A DNA stretch of 64,000 nucleotides from Panacibacter ginsenosidivorans (GCF_007971225.1 NZ_CP042435.1:2421501-2485500); one strand, 5' to 3'. Positions 40,749-49,436 are shown, counted from the stretch's first letter. Program-made: numbers and translations. Notes: generated by a model from the letters alone, not told the origin.

Positions 40749-42416
40749 ATGAGAAAAACATACCTGTTGCGGGTAGCATACTTCTGCTTCTTTGCAGCCA
40801 CACTTACTTTTATCACTTCCTGCCAGAGTTTTTACAAAGTTTCCAAAACACCTGTTGCCACAGCCCATACAGATAGTTTAGTTACTGCAAATCCGCAGCG
40901 TTATTTTGTTTTGCGCTCAGGCACTTCTCCCGGCAAAGCATACCATATGAGCAATATGGTAGTAAGCCCGGATAAAAGGTCAATTACATGTATGCTGGAC
41001 AGCCTTGAGCCGGAACATCAGTTACACCTCAAAAATGGCAGAGGTGGCAATATGCGTTACAAAATAAATAAGCCGGAAAAGGCAGTATTAGATGAGATAC
41101 ACCTGTATATAGCAAATGACGATGCTATTGTTGCAGGCAGCAACTACACACTTGCATTAGATAAAGTGCAAAAAATTGAAGTGCTCGAAAAGAATAAAGG
41201 TAAAACTACTACAAGCTGGGTCTTGGGTAGTATTGGATATACTGTAGGCGCAATAGTAGTAGTAGCGGTTATTATTGCGGCCACTAAAAGCTCATGCCCG
41301 TTTGTAAGTGCATACGATGGTAATGAAATGTCATTACAGGGAGAGATATATGGAGGAGCCATTTACCCCCAACTGTGCAGGAATGATTTTATAAAACTAA
41401 AGATGGCGCCTGCAAAAACTAATACACTTCAATTGCAAATAAGCAATGAATTAAAAGAAAAACAATTCACAGACCTGGCAGAACTAATGGTTGTTACACA
41501 CGATAAAGATGTTACTGTTATGACTGATGAACAAGGAAACCTCTACAGCATTTCAAACCCTCAAATACCGGTTGCAGCAACAGCTTCAGGGCGTGATGTA
41601 CTTCCTTTATTGCTCTATCAAAAGGATGATCAAACTTATAATTTTAATGATACGGCATTGAATAATGGCAGCAATAACTTACAGCTTACGTTTACCAAAC
41701 CATCATCAGCAGCAAATGCAAAATTGGTGCTGAGGCTAAAAAATTCTTACTGGCTTGATCTTGCATATGGAAAAATGACGGAAGGTTTTGGTTCTTATTA
41801 TCCCAGTTTTATAAAGCAGCAATACAAGAAACCTGTAGAAGATCTTAAACGGTGGACAAATGCACAACAGATACCACTTTCCATTTCAGTGCAAACGCCA
41901 CAAGGCTGGCAAAAACAGCAACAGCTTACAACATTTGGCCCCGTAGCTACAAGGGAAATAGTTGTCCCCATCGATCTTACCGGTATAAACAGTAAAACTG
42001 TAACACTTGAATTAAGTAGCGGTTTTATGTTTTGGGAAATTGACTATGCTGCCGTTGATTTTTCAGCAGAGACACCTTTACTGGTTACCAGATTATTGCC
42101 CATAAAAGCAACAGATGAAACCGGCAGTAATGTAATGCCTGCGCTTGAAAAAGAAGACAATGCTTTTCTTGAACAACCCGTGCCGGGTAACGCAGCTATC
42201 ATTGAATATGCTTACACGCCGTTAAAAGATACTGCTAAAACACAAACATTTATTCTACATGCAAAAGGTTATTACGAGCATGTGCGTGATTATAAGAACA
42301 AACCGGATATAGCTTTCCTGGAGCAATTCAAAAAACCAGGTGCGCTTTCAACATATAGTTTAAACCTGTACAAAGAAGCAATGCAGGCTGATCTGCAGGC
42401 AATGGCAAATAAATAA
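40749..42416 (+). CDS. Large lipoprotein of unknown function with CPFV motif
   Basis: 555 residues. Lipoprotein signal ending at TFITSC (Cys25). A hydrophobic segment at about 155-178 (WVLGSIGYTVGAIVVVAVIIA) is followed immediately by SSCPFVSAYDGNEMSLQGEIYGGAIYPQL, a motif seen in other Bacteroidota envelope proteins of unknown role. Beta-rich domains follow (LQLTFTKPSSAANAKLVLRLKNSYW). It may be an envelope sensor or assembly factor. No enzyme motif is seen. The downstream radical SAM gene is separated by a repeat. Confidence 0.7.
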   Translation: MRKTYLLRVAYFCFFAATLTFITSCQSFYKVSKTPVATAHTDSLVTANPQRYFVLRSGTSPGKAYHMSNMVVSPDKRSITCMLDSLEPEHQLHLKNGRGGNMRYKINKPEKAVLDEIHLYIANDDAIVAGSNYTLALDKVQKIEVLEKNKGKTTTSWVLGSIGYTVGAIVVVAVIIAATKSSCPFVSAYDGNEMSLQGEIYGGAIYPQLCRNDFIKLKMAPAKTNTLQLQISNELKEKQFTDLAELMVVTHDKDVTVMTDEQGNLYSISNPQIPVAATASGRDVLPLLLYQKDDQTYNFNDTALNNGSNNLQLTFTKPSSAANAKLVLRLKNSYWLDLAYGKMTEGFGSYYPSFIKQQYKKPVEDLKRWTNAQQIPLSISVQTPQGWQKQQQLTTFGPVATREIVVPIDLTGINSKTVTLELSSGFMFWEIDYAAVDFSAETPLLVTRLLPIKATDETGSNVMPALEKEDNAFLEQPVPGNAAIIEYAYTPLKDTAKTQTFILHAKGYYEHVRDYKNKPDIAFLEQFKKPGALSTYSLNLYKEAMQADLQAMANK

Positions 42417-42457
42417 TATGATTATGAGTCCGGCAGCATTGCTACTATAAAGCTTTG

Positions 42458-42477
42458 GTTGCGTCGCACTCTTCAGC
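42458..42477 (+). repeat. GTTG repeat copy 24 (type 1)
   Basis: GTTGCGTCGCACTCTTCAGC with left flank ATTATGAGTCCGGC, 41 bp after the lipoprotein stop. Confidence 0.92.
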
Positions 42478-42526
42478 GCCTCGTTTATTTATTGTACACA
42501 TGGTATCAAAAATATTTTCACCAGAG

Positions 42527-42534
42527 TAATTTTT
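42527..42534 (+). promoter_or_regulatory. -7-like box of the radical SAM gene, leaderless spacing
   Basis: TAATTTTT (last base differs from G), four bases, ATG at 42539. Confidence 0.3.
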
Positions 42535-42538
42535 ATTT

Positions 42539-43765
42539 ATGCAAACATTCTCATTAACTGCAGTGCATCATGAATACAAAAAAGCGCCTATTGTTATAAA
42601 AAAAGATGTTGATGCGTCAAATAATGCAAAAGTTAAAGGTATGGAAAGAAGCATTATATGGCTCGCGATAAAACTGCGTATCTTTTTTATTGCCTGCATT
42701 ACACTAAAAAAACCAGTATTAATATGGAGAACCTACAAAGCTATGCTTGAGCTGAGAAGGAAAACATGGGGCATAGCTATAAACAAAATATACCGTGTGC
42801 ATGGAAGATATTATTTCAACCTGTACACACCGGGCTGGCCATCTGCAGCATACGATTCATTAATAAAAAATGAATTACTAAGGCATGCAAAACCATTATC
42901 AGCAACTGACAAACTCACTTTTATTTTCCTGGCCGTTACAAGAAAATGCCCCATGCGTTGCGAGCATTGTTTCGAATGGGATAACCTGAATAAAAAAGAA
43001 ACATTTACGCAGCATGAATTAAAAGAGATCGTAGATATTTATCAACAACAAGGTGTGCTGCAGATACACTTCAGTGGTGGTGAACCATTGGTGCGGGTGC
43101 ATGATCTTATTGAAGTGATAAAGCATGCAAAAAACAAAAGCGAATGCTATGTGGTAACATCCGGTTTTAATCTTACTGCAACCAATGCAGCGCTTTTAAA
43201 AGAAGCGGGCTGCAAAGGAATTATCGTAAGCATTGATCATTATATACCTGAATTACACAATGGCTTCCGTAACCATGCTGATATATTTTTCAAAGCTGTA
43301 GAAGGTGTGCAGGCATCACTAAAGGCGGGCATGGTAACTGCGCTTAGTGTTTGCGTAACCAAAGCCTTTATCAACGGCGGGCACCTGATCCCATATTTTG
43401 AATTTGCTAAAACGCTGGGCGTGCATTTTGTGCAACTACTAGAACCTAAGAATGTTGGCCATTATGCAGATAAAGATGTACTGCTGGAAGAAGAACATGT
43501 TCAGCAACTGGAAACATTTTTCAAAATTGTAAATCATGATGCCACTTATAAGGATTATCCTACGGTAATGTATCATGGTTATCATCAGCGCAGGATTGGC
43601 TGTTACAGTGGCAGCCGCAGTGTTTATATAGACAGTGCTGGTGATGTACATGCGTGCCCTTTTTGTCATACAGCATCGTACAATATTGCCACCGTACTTA
43701 AATCAGCAAAGAAAGAAATACCTGTAAAAGAAAATCTATGCCCCAGGTATGGAAACATTGTGTGA
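42539..43765 (+). CDS. Radical SAM protein with Cys-rich C-terminal (SPASM-like) region
   Basis: 408 residues. The cluster motif CPMRCEHC places Cys137, Cys141 and Cys144 in the CxxxCxxC pattern, followed by the IHFSGGEPLVR motif that binds the SAM amine. A C-terminal region with GCYSGSRSVYIDSAGDVHACPFCH and NLCPRYG adds about four cysteines able to bind auxiliary iron-sulfur clusters. The N-terminal 120 residues are basic and partly hydrophobic, unusual for the family. No small precursor peptide is visible beside it. Substrate unknown. Confidence 0.85.
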   Translation: MQTFSLTAVHHEYKKAPIVIKKDVDASNNAKVKGMERSIIWLAIKLRIFFIACITLKKPVLIWRTYKAMLELRRKTWGIAINKIYRVHGRYYFNLYTPGWPSAAYDSLIKNELLRHAKPLSATDKLTFIFLAVTRKCPMRCEHCFEWDNLNKKETFTQHELKEIVDIYQQQGVLQIHFSGGEPLVRVHDLIEVIKHAKNKSECYVVTSGFNLTATNAALLKEAGCKGIIVSIDHYIPELHNGFRNHADIFFKAVEGVQASLKAGMVTALSVCVTKAFINGGHLIPYFEFAKTLGVHFVQLLEPKNVGHYADKDVLLEEEHVQQLETFFKIVNHDATYKDYPTVMYHGYHQRRIGCYSGSRSVYIDSAGDVHACPFCHTASYNIATVLKSAKKEIPVKENLCPRYGNIV

Positions 43766-43857
43766 TGATATTCAAACAACCGATCACTGATTACTTATGT
43801 ATTGAAAGAAAAACCAAATTGCCATCTTTTTTAGCATTGCTGAGTAATATTGAAATT

Positions 43858-43877
43858 GTACAAGTGTGCGACGCAAG
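43858..43877 (-). repeat. GTTG repeat copy 25 (type 1, first base changed)
   Basis: On the minus strand CTTGCGTCGCACACTTGTAC, with GAACGATGC and TCCGGTTCAT further along. Confidence 0.9.
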
Positions 43878-43942
43878 GAACGATGCACATAGTTATTAAG
43901 TCCGGTTCATAAATATTCTTCTGAACATTGAAATGTGCTTAA

Positions 43943-43950
43943 TAACTTCG
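43943..43950 (+). promoter_or_regulatory. -7 box of the 303-residue protein gene, leaderless spacing
   Basis: TAACTTCG, four bases, ATG at 43955. Confidence 0.4.
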
Positions 43951-43954
43951 GTAC

Positions 43955-44866
43955 ATGAAAAGGTTACTATCGCCGTTATTTATTATATGCTCTCTATTTA
44001 CAAAAGCGCAAACCATAATACCCCGTGTAGTTGATGCAGTAAACAATAAGCCACTTGCTTACGCCATAGTTATTTATGATAACAGGTTGCGGGTAACTTA
44101 TACAGATATAAATGGCTATTTTACATTAACCACAGATTCACTTAAAAAGAATGATTCTGTTGTTATACAATACCTCGGTTATGTAAACCAGCTTTTACCA
44201 GTGGGTGCTTTATCATCTGGTTTTATTGTAAAAATGATAAGGGAAGAGCAATCCTTGCAGCCGGTTTTTGTTTCCAACTGCCCGCGGTACGAATCATTTA
44301 CGCTCAACAAGAAAAAAGGCCGCATAAAACAATATGTAGGGCCAGGACCTGAGACAAGATTGGTCATCATGTCACGCTACTACAACACTACGGGCCGTAA
44401 CAGCTATTTAAAAAAACTTAGTCTCTTACTCGATGAAAAATCTCCTAATCTTCAAATACCCATTCGCCTGCATTGGTATGAGTGGAATAATGATCTGCAT
44501 ATGCCGGGTAAAGAACTTACTGATACCAGCATAATTGTTTACCCATATAAATCCGGCTGGAATGATTTTGAATTGCCCGACAAAACAATTGAGTTTCCCA
44601 AAGACTGGATCGTGTTTGGGTTTGAATTTATTTACCCGCCCGAATATGCTGAACAATATAAAACTATGCACAGCACTGATGAAAAGCTTAAATGGCTAAA
44701 TGATCTAAGCCACAGATGGTCGCTGAGCATGCAGTATGTAAACAATGAAGACGAAGGAGCTTTCTATATTTTAAACAATGCAGATATAGCGCAGTACAGT
44801 AAAAAATATGAAAGATATTTTATGCGGCCCGCTGCAAAGTTTACTATACTGTTTTGCAAAGAGTAA
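43955..44866 (+). CDS. Exported protein with carboxypeptidase-like regulatory domain
   Basis: 303 residues. Signal peptide to about residue 18 (FTKAQ). A CarboxypepD_reg-like domain at about 20-95 (PRVVDAVNNKPLAYAIVIYDNRLRVTYTDINGYFTL). The rest is a beta-rich domain with LRKLSLLL-type and FGFEFIYPPEYA segments, like proteins that accompany TonB systems in Bacteroidota. No TonB barrel is fused. Function unknown. Confidence 0.72.
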   Translation: MKRLLSPLFIICSLFTKAQTIIPRVVDAVNNKPLAYAIVIYDNRLRVTYTDINGYFTLTTDSLKKNDSVVIQYLGYVNQLLPVGALSSGFIVKMIREEQSLQPVFVSNCPRYESFTLNKKKGRIKQYVGPGPETRLVIMSRYYNTTGRNSYLKKLSLLLDEKSPNLQIPIRLHWYEWNNDLHMPGKELTDTSIIVYPYKSGWNDFELPDKTIEFPKDWIVFGFEFIYPPEYAEQYKTMHSTDEKLKWLNDLSHRWSLSMQYVNNEDEGAFYILNNADIAQYSKKYERYFMRPAAKFTILFCKE

Positions 44867-44904
44867 TTTTTTGGCACAGGCTGCAACGCTCCAATAAAAC
44901 TTTT

Positions 44905-44924
44905 CTTGCGTCGCACACTTCAAC
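44905..44924 (+). repeat. GTTG repeat copy 26 (type 1, first base changed)
   Basis: CTTGCGTCGCACACTTCAAC. Left flank TTTTTTGGCACAGGC begins a few bases after the stop; right flank TTAATAATTGAGCAG. A full-length element of about 80 bp. Confidence 0.9.
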
Positions 44925-44969
44925 GCATTGTTAATAATTGAGCAGTTTAATACAATTCCAATCTTTAAT

Positions 44970-44977
44970 TAAGTTTG
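44970..44977 (+). promoter_or_regulatory. -7 box of the acetyltransferase gene, leaderless spacing
   Basis: TAAGTTTG, four bases, ATG at 44982. Confidence 0.45.
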
Positions 44978-44981
44978 CGTT

Positions 44982-45524
44982 ATGCCAATAACAAAAGCTA
45001 ATATAGAAGATATATCAGCATTGCTTAAGCTTGTTAACAGTGCCTATCGCGGAGAAGCATCCACCAAGGGCTGGACCACTGAAGCACATCTTTTAAAAGG
45101 AGATTTACGAACAGATGAACCAACCCTTTTAAAACAATTCCAAAACAAAAATGCTGTTATTCTGAAATTCACAAATGAGCGGGATGAAATAACCGGTTGT
45201 GTTTACCTGGAGCAGAAAGATCATAAAATTTATCTTGGCATGCTTAGTGTTTCGCCGGCCGCACAGTCGCAGGGTATTGGTAAAAAGTTATTACAAGCCG
45301 CAGAAGCATTTGCAAATGAGCGACAATGCGAAGCTGTTTATATGACCGTAATTTCTGTGCGTCAAGAATTAATAGCATGGTATAAAAGACATGGCTATGT
45401 TAATACCGGTGAAACAAAACCATTCCCTGTTGAAGAACGTTTTGGTGTACCCACACAAGCGCTTGAATTTATAGTACTCGAAAAGATAATTGCCCAGAGG
45501 CTAATATTGAACAAGCAATTGTAA
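44982..45524 (+). CDS. GNAT-family N-acetyltransferase
   Basis: 180 residues. The acetyl-CoA loop is LGMLSVSPAAQSQGIGKKLLQAAEAFA at about 87-110 (Q/R-x-x-G-x-G/A pattern as QSQGIGKKL), and YKRHGYVNTGETKPFPVEERFG closes the domain. Substrate not visible. It precedes a DUF1080 gene by about 50 bp. Confidence 0.88.
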   Translation: MPITKANIEDISALLKLVNSAYRGEASTKGWTTEAHLLKGDLRTDEPTLLKQFQNKNAVILKFTNERDEITGCVYLEQKDHKIYLGMLSVSPAAQSQGIGKKLLQAAEAFANERQCEAVYMTVISVRQELIAWYKRHGYVNTGETKPFPVEERFGVPTQALEFIVLEKIIAQRLILNKQL

Positions 45525-45577
45525 AAAATTGCTTTGCTTATCACCTTACCTTTATTGCTAACTATAATCTCACCATT

Positions 45578-46270
45578 ATGATAAAGAACAGGTCTCTTCT
45601 AATTGCATTGTTTTGTTTTTCTGCCGGTATGCTTTTTGCCCAGGATGATCATTCTAAACATCCGGACACTTCAGGCCCGGGTTGGGTTGATATGTTTAAT
45701 ACGGATCTTTCGAATGCACTCTTTCCAAAAGGAATATGGACCGTTGCTGATGGTGTTTTTACAGCCAGCGCTGATGAAGCATTGTGGAGCGAAAAAACGT
45801 ATAACAACTTTATACTCGACCTTGAATTTAAAACAGCAGACGGTACCAATAGTGGCGTAATTGTTCATGCAAGTAATATGGAAGAATGGATACCACATTC
45901 AGTTGAAATACAAATTGCTGATGATTACTCTGCAGAGTGGAGTAAAGCTGTACCTACCTGGCAATGCGCAGCAGTGTTTGGCCACCAGGCGGCCAGTAAA
46001 CGCACTGTAAAACATCCGGGAGAATGGAATCATTATACTATTACCTGTATCGATAGAAAAATATGGATCGTATTAAACGGTGAACTGGTAAATACTTTTG
46101 ATATGAGCTTATACACTTCTGCAAAGAAAAACCCAGATGGCAGTGATATACCATCCTGGTTAAGTAACCCGCTGGCAGAAATTCCCTTAACCGGGCATAT
46201 TGGTTTCCAGGGAAAACATGCCGGCGCGCCTATTTATTTCAGAAATATTAAGATCAAAGAATTGAAATAA
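45578..46270 (+). CDS. DUF1080 (3-keto-disaccharide hydrolase type) exported protein
   Basis: 230 residues with a signal peptide (about 21, ending GMLFAQ). The jelly-roll DUF1080 fold is seen in FNTDLSNALFPKGIWTVADGVFTASADEALWSEKTYNNFILDLEFKTADGTNSGVIVHA and LTGHIGFQGKHAGAPIYFRNIKIKEL at the end. Related domains act on 3-keto sugars in Gfo/Idh-linked pathways; no such partner adjoins it here, though one exists at 23925. Confidence 0.87.
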   Translation: MIKNRSLLIALFCFSAGMLFAQDDHSKHPDTSGPGWVDMFNTDLSNALFPKGIWTVADGVFTASADEALWSEKTYNNFILDLEFKTADGTNSGVIVHASNMEEWIPHSVEIQIADDYSAEWSKAVPTWQCAAVFGHQAASKRTVKHPGEWNHYTITCIDRKIWIVLNGELVNTFDMSLYTSAKKNPDGSDIPSWLSNPLAEIPLTGHIGFQGKHAGAPIYFRNIKIKELK

Positions 46271-46279
46271 GATATTCTC

Positions 46280-46287
46280 TATTTTTA
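46280..46287 (+). promoter_or_regulatory. -7-like box of the alpha/beta hydrolase gene, leaderless spacing
   Basis: TATTTTTA (last base differs from G), four bases, ATG at 46292. Confidence 0.3.
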
Positions 46288-46291
46288 TTTC

Positions 46292-46981
46292 ATGCAACAT
46301 CTATTACTACTGCACGGTGCGTTTGGTGCAAAGGATCAGTTTGAACCACTGACTGAAAAATTAAAGGATGATTTTATTATTCATACGTTGAATTTTAGTG
46401 CGCATGGTGGAACACCAATACCAGGAACATCATTATCAATTGAGTTGTATGCTAAAGATGTATTGCATTATATGCTTACGCAAAATATTGAGCAGGCAAA
46501 TATTTTCGGGTACAGTATGGGCGGCTATGTAGCGATGTATATTGCAAAGCATGCTGCTGATAAAGTAAAGAAGAATGTTACCCTTGCGTCTAAATTTCAT
46601 TGGGATGAAACTATTGCTGCTAAAGAAGTAAAGATGCTTGACGCTGCTGCAATTGAATTAAAAGTTCCTGCCTTTGCACAGCAACTTGCTGCAAGACATG
46701 CACCTTCGGACTGGAAATTATTATTACAAAAAACTGCTGAAATGATGATGAATCTTGGCCGCAACAATACCCTAAGTATTAATGATTATAATTCAATTGC
46801 TACTTCATCTTTATTAATGCTTGGAGACAGAGACAAGATGGTTACACTGGAAGAAACGATTGCAGTTTATAAAAATTTACCCAATGCACAATTGAGTGTG
46901 TTGCCCAACACATCTCACCCTATTGAACAGGTAGATACTGATATGCTTTCTTATATTATCAGAAATTTTTTGTTGCACTAA
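46292..46981 (+). CDS. Alpha/beta-fold hydrolase
   Basis: 229 residues. LLLHGAFGAKDQFEPL (oxyanion loop), the nucleophile elbow FGYSMGGYVAMY with Ser near 74, and a C-terminal SHPIEQVD supplying the catalytic His. No signal peptide, so cytoplasmic. It could act as an esterase, lipase or MhpC-type hydrolase; the substrate cannot be told. Confidence 0.9.
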   Translation: MQHLLLLHGAFGAKDQFEPLTEKLKDDFIIHTLNFSAHGGTPIPGTSLSIELYAKDVLHYMLTQNIEQANIFGYSMGGYVAMYIAKHAADKVKKNVTLASKFHWDETIAAKEVKMLDAAAIELKVPAFAQQLAARHAPSDWKLLLQKTAEMMMNLGRNNTLSINDYNSIATSSLLMLGDRDKMVTLEETIAVYKNLPNAQLSVLPNTSHPIEQVDTDMLSYIIRNFLLH

Positions 46982-47008
46982 TTGCATTTGCTGAATACAG
47001 ATCAAACT

Positions 47009-47028
47009 GTACAAGTGAGTGACACAAC
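47009..47028 (-). repeat. GTTG repeat copy 27 (type 2)
   Basis: On the minus strand an exact GTTGTGTCACTCACTTGTAC, 40 bp before the terminator, convergent gap. Confidence 0.92.
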
Positions 47029-47067
47029 CAAAGTTTAATAGCAGTACAAAAGCTAAGTGTATAAAAC

Positions 47068-47104
47068 AAAAAACCATCACCTTTTAAATGGTGATGGTTT
47101 TTTG
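47068..47104. terminator. Bidirectional terminator
   Basis: Twelve-base arms AAAACCATCACC (47070-47081) and GGTGATGGTTTT (47090-47101), runs of A and T on both sides, between converging genes. Confidence 0.88.
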
Positions 47105-47124
47105 TTAAGTATTATAAACCTGTT

Positions 47125-48003
47125 CTATTGCCTGCCACCATTAGGTTCCAGTAATTTAAAGAACTGGTCTAACTGAGGTAAAATAACAATTCTTGTTCTG
47201 CGGTTTGCCGCTTTGCCTTCCGGTGTATCGTTGCTGGTAACAGGTAAGTATTCGCTTCTTCCTGCAGCGGCCATACGTGCAGGCGGAATACCATAATCAT
47301 TCTGCAATACACGTACAACAGATGTTGCTCTCTTTACGCTAAGATCCCAGTTGTCCAGCAGGTAAGCATTCTTTTTATAAGGCACATTATCAGTATGGCC
47401 TTCTACCATAAATTCTATATTTGGTTGGTTAAGCAACACCTTGGCTACTTTGCCCAATACAACTTTTGCCTGGTCTGTAAGATCAAAGCTTCCGCTCTTG
47501 AAAAGAAGTTTATCAGAGATGTCTATGAATACGACACCTTTGTCAACTTTAATATTAATATCCTGATCATTCAAATCACCAACTGCACCCTTGAGATTCA
47601 TTACCAGCGCCATGTTCAAAGAATCTTTGCGGGCCATCTCACTTTGAAGATCTTTTATATACATATCTTTTGCGCCAATATTGTCCAGTGATTTTTTGAT
47701 GCTTTCTGCCTGTGCACCGGATATTACAGAAAGGTCCTGCAATTGTTTAAGCGCTGCATTATTATTTTGTTTCAACAGATCGATCTGTGTGTTCAAAGCA
47801 TCAATTTCGCCTTTCTTTTTACTGATGTCATTGTTTGCATTATTCAGGTTGCTTTCACAATCACGAAGCTTGCCCTGCATTTCTGCATAAGCGCCATTTA
47901 ATTGTGTGTATTTTGCTTCAGCTTCTTTAAATTTCTTTGAGCTGACGCAGGAAAACAAAACAACCGGTAACAAGCCAAGCATAATTCCATTTTTAATTCT
48001 CAT
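47125..48003 (-). CDS. OmpA-family lipoprotein with coiled coil
   Basis: 292 residues from the ATG at 48003, giving a lipoprotein signal (VVLFSC, Cys19); an ATG nine bases upstream also fits. A long coiled coil with LRDCESNLNNANNDISKKKGEIDALNTQIDLLKQ (about 25-105) leads to a C-terminal OmpA domain with FMVEGHTDNVPYKK and NDYGIPPARMAAAGRSEYLPV, then NRRTRIVILP. It should anchor the outer membrane to peptidoglycan at a distance set by the coil. Full length. Confidence 0.9.
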   Translation of the reverse strand: MRIKNGIMLGLLPVVLFSCVSSKKFKEAEAKYTQLNGAYAEMQGKLRDCESNLNNANNDISKKKGEIDALNTQIDLLKQNNNAALKQLQDLSVISGAQAESIKKSLDNIGAKDMYIKDLQSEMARKDSLNMALVMNLKGAVGDLNDQDINIKVDKGVVFIDISDKLLFKSGSFDLTDQAKVVLGKVAKVLLNQPNIEFMVEGHTDNVPYKKNAYLLDNWDLSVKRATSVVRVLQNDYGIPPARMAAAGRSEYLPVTSNDTPEGKAANRRTRIVILPQLDQFFKLLEPNGGRQ

Positions 48004-48063
48004 GAGATTCATGTTTTGAAGGTGAACAATTATTGAGTTAATATGCTGTAGGAATTTTGGCAA

Positions 48064-48071
48064 CAAATGTA
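48064..48071 (-). promoter_or_regulatory. -7 box of the OmpA lipoprotein gene
   Basis: TACATTTG on the minus strand, exact fit to TAnnTTTG. Confidence 0.45.
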
Positions 48072-48265
48072 ATTACTAAACTATATAGATTTTTGTAACT
48101 TTTGTTAATACATGGCTGTTGTAAACAGTTTGAAAAAATTATGTCATTCAGCTTACTAAAATAAAATTGCTACATTGTAATGCATTAATGACTATGATTC
48201 AGCAGTTTGCCGTTTTGTGATCAAGAAAATCAGGTACATAGCTTCAAAAGCATATGGCATCTGTT

Positions 48266-48285
48266 GTTGCGTCGCACACTTGTAC
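48266..48285 (+). repeat. GTTG repeat copy 28 (type 1)
   Basis: Exact GTTGCGTCGCACACTTGTAC preceded by GGCATCTGTT. The nearest ATG (48254) belongs to the repeat flank, not to a gene. Confidence 0.92.
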
Positions 48286-48367
48286 AGTTAAATTTTATGG
48301 CAACAATGCAAAATATTTTATAGTATGGTACAAAATATGTTTAAGTGTAGCTCTAAATTTAAGTGAA

Positions 48368-48685
48368 TTGAAAATTTCCATCAAAGAGCGGTCATTGATC
48401 GCCTGGATTGCCACCTTGTTTTTAAAACAAAAGAAAGTAGCGATTGTAACCTGCAACATTATTCATCTGTGGAATACAGGCAAAGAAGAATTTCTGGAAA
48501 ACAAAAAGTGGCTTCAGCATGAACTGGTGCATGTATTGCAATACCGCGAACATGGATGTTTTAAATTTATGGCACTGTATTTATGGGAGTCTTTAAAAAA
48601 AGGCTACCATAGAAATAAGTTTGAAGAAGAAGCAAGATTGTACGAAAATGAATCTGCACTTTCTTCTTTGGTGCAGGTCAAATAA
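48368..48685 (+). CDS. Zincin-like protein with HExxH motif (DUF4157-like)
   Basis: About 105 residues if started at the TTG at 48368. Earlier residues in this frame come from a GTTG repeat and unrelated DNA. WLQHELVHVLQYREHG contains HELVH, the HExxH zinc motif of DUF4157-type proteins, followed by FMALYLWESLKKGYHRNKFEEEARLYE, matching a common Bacteroidota family. A cytoplasmic or membrane-associated peptidase-like role is possible. The start is uncertain. It overlaps birA by eight bases at its end. Confidence 0.65.
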   Translation: MKISIKERSLIAWIATLFLKQKKVAIVTCNIIHLWNTGKEEFLENKKWLQHELVHVLQYREHGCFKFMALYLWESLKKGYHRNKFEEEARLYENESALSSLVQVK

Positions 48686-49436
48686 CCCATTGCACTTCGC
48701 CAACATTGAATAGCTGTTCTGTTGCAGATTCGGTAATTAATTGTCCAAAAGCATTTACGCCTTTTACCGTGCAATTAAACACTGCACTGTTTTTTTTTAG
48801 GGTAACCACTTGTCCTTTTTTATAAAGCACATCGTTATACGCTGTTATTATTGATTTGCTGCTTTCGTTTAGAAGCCGTTGGTATTGTGTGTGCAGGAAA
48901 TTACAAACCTCTTTTGCAAGTTCTATGGGTTTGTAATGTTTACCAGTTATTTGTTTTAAAGAAACTGCATTTGTAACATCTTCATTGAACATTACCTGGT
49001 TAACATTAATTCCTATTCCGACTACTGCCCACTGCCATTCCTTACCGGTAACAATACTTTCGATAAGTATGCCTCCTGCCTTTCTGTCACGCCAATACAA
49101 ATCATTAGGCCATTTAACAGCAGTTTCATCTATTACATAACTATTGAAAAAATCATACACTGCAAGTGCTGTCGCCATACTTAATAAAAACTGACTGGAA
49201 ACCTGCAACTCACTGGTATTGAGTATTACAGACAAAATTATATTTTCTCCTGCCTGTGAATGCCATTGCCTGCCACGCTGCCCTTTTCCGGCCGTTTGTT
49301 CATGCGCAAAAATAGCTGCACCATGTTGTGCCAAGCCCTTGTGAACCAGTTGCATGGCATAGTTGTTGGTACTTGCAACTGAATTGAATTCTATCAGCGG
49401 ATTTCCGATTATATTATTTGTGGATGAGACAGGCAA
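48678..49436 (-). CDS. birA: Biotin--[acetyl-CoA-carboxylase] ligase, monofunctional
   Basis: 252 residues from a TTG at 49436; no ATG is available. FAHEQTAGKGQRGRQWHS is the GRGR-type biotinyl-AMP loop, KWPNDLYWRDRKAGGILIE carries the catalytic Lys, and GIGINVNQ follows. There is no N-terminal DNA-binding domain, so it cannot repress transcription as in E. coli. It attaches biotin to acyl-CoA carboxylase carriers. It is divergent from rsfS. Confidence 0.9.
   Translation of the reverse strand: MPVSSTNNIIGNPLIEFNSVASTNNYAMQLVHKGLAQHGAAIFAHEQTAGKGQRGRQWHSQAGENIILSVILNTSELQVSSQFLLSMATALAVYDFFNSYVIDETAVKWPNDLYWRDRKAGGILIESIVTGKEWQWAVVGIGINVNQVMFNEDVTNAVSLKQITGKHYKPIELAKEVCNFLHTQYQRLLNESSKSIITAYNDVLYKKGQVVTLKKNSAVFNCTVKGVNAFGQLITESATEQLFNVGEVQWVI

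Larger units (their letters stand above)
48013..48367. other. Intergenic region, no gene apart from repeat and promoter elements
   Basis: It contains TACATTTG on the minus strand (48064-48071) for the OmpA gene and GTTG repeat copy 28. Frames through the repeat give a false N-terminus for the next plus-strand gene. Confidence 0.6.
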
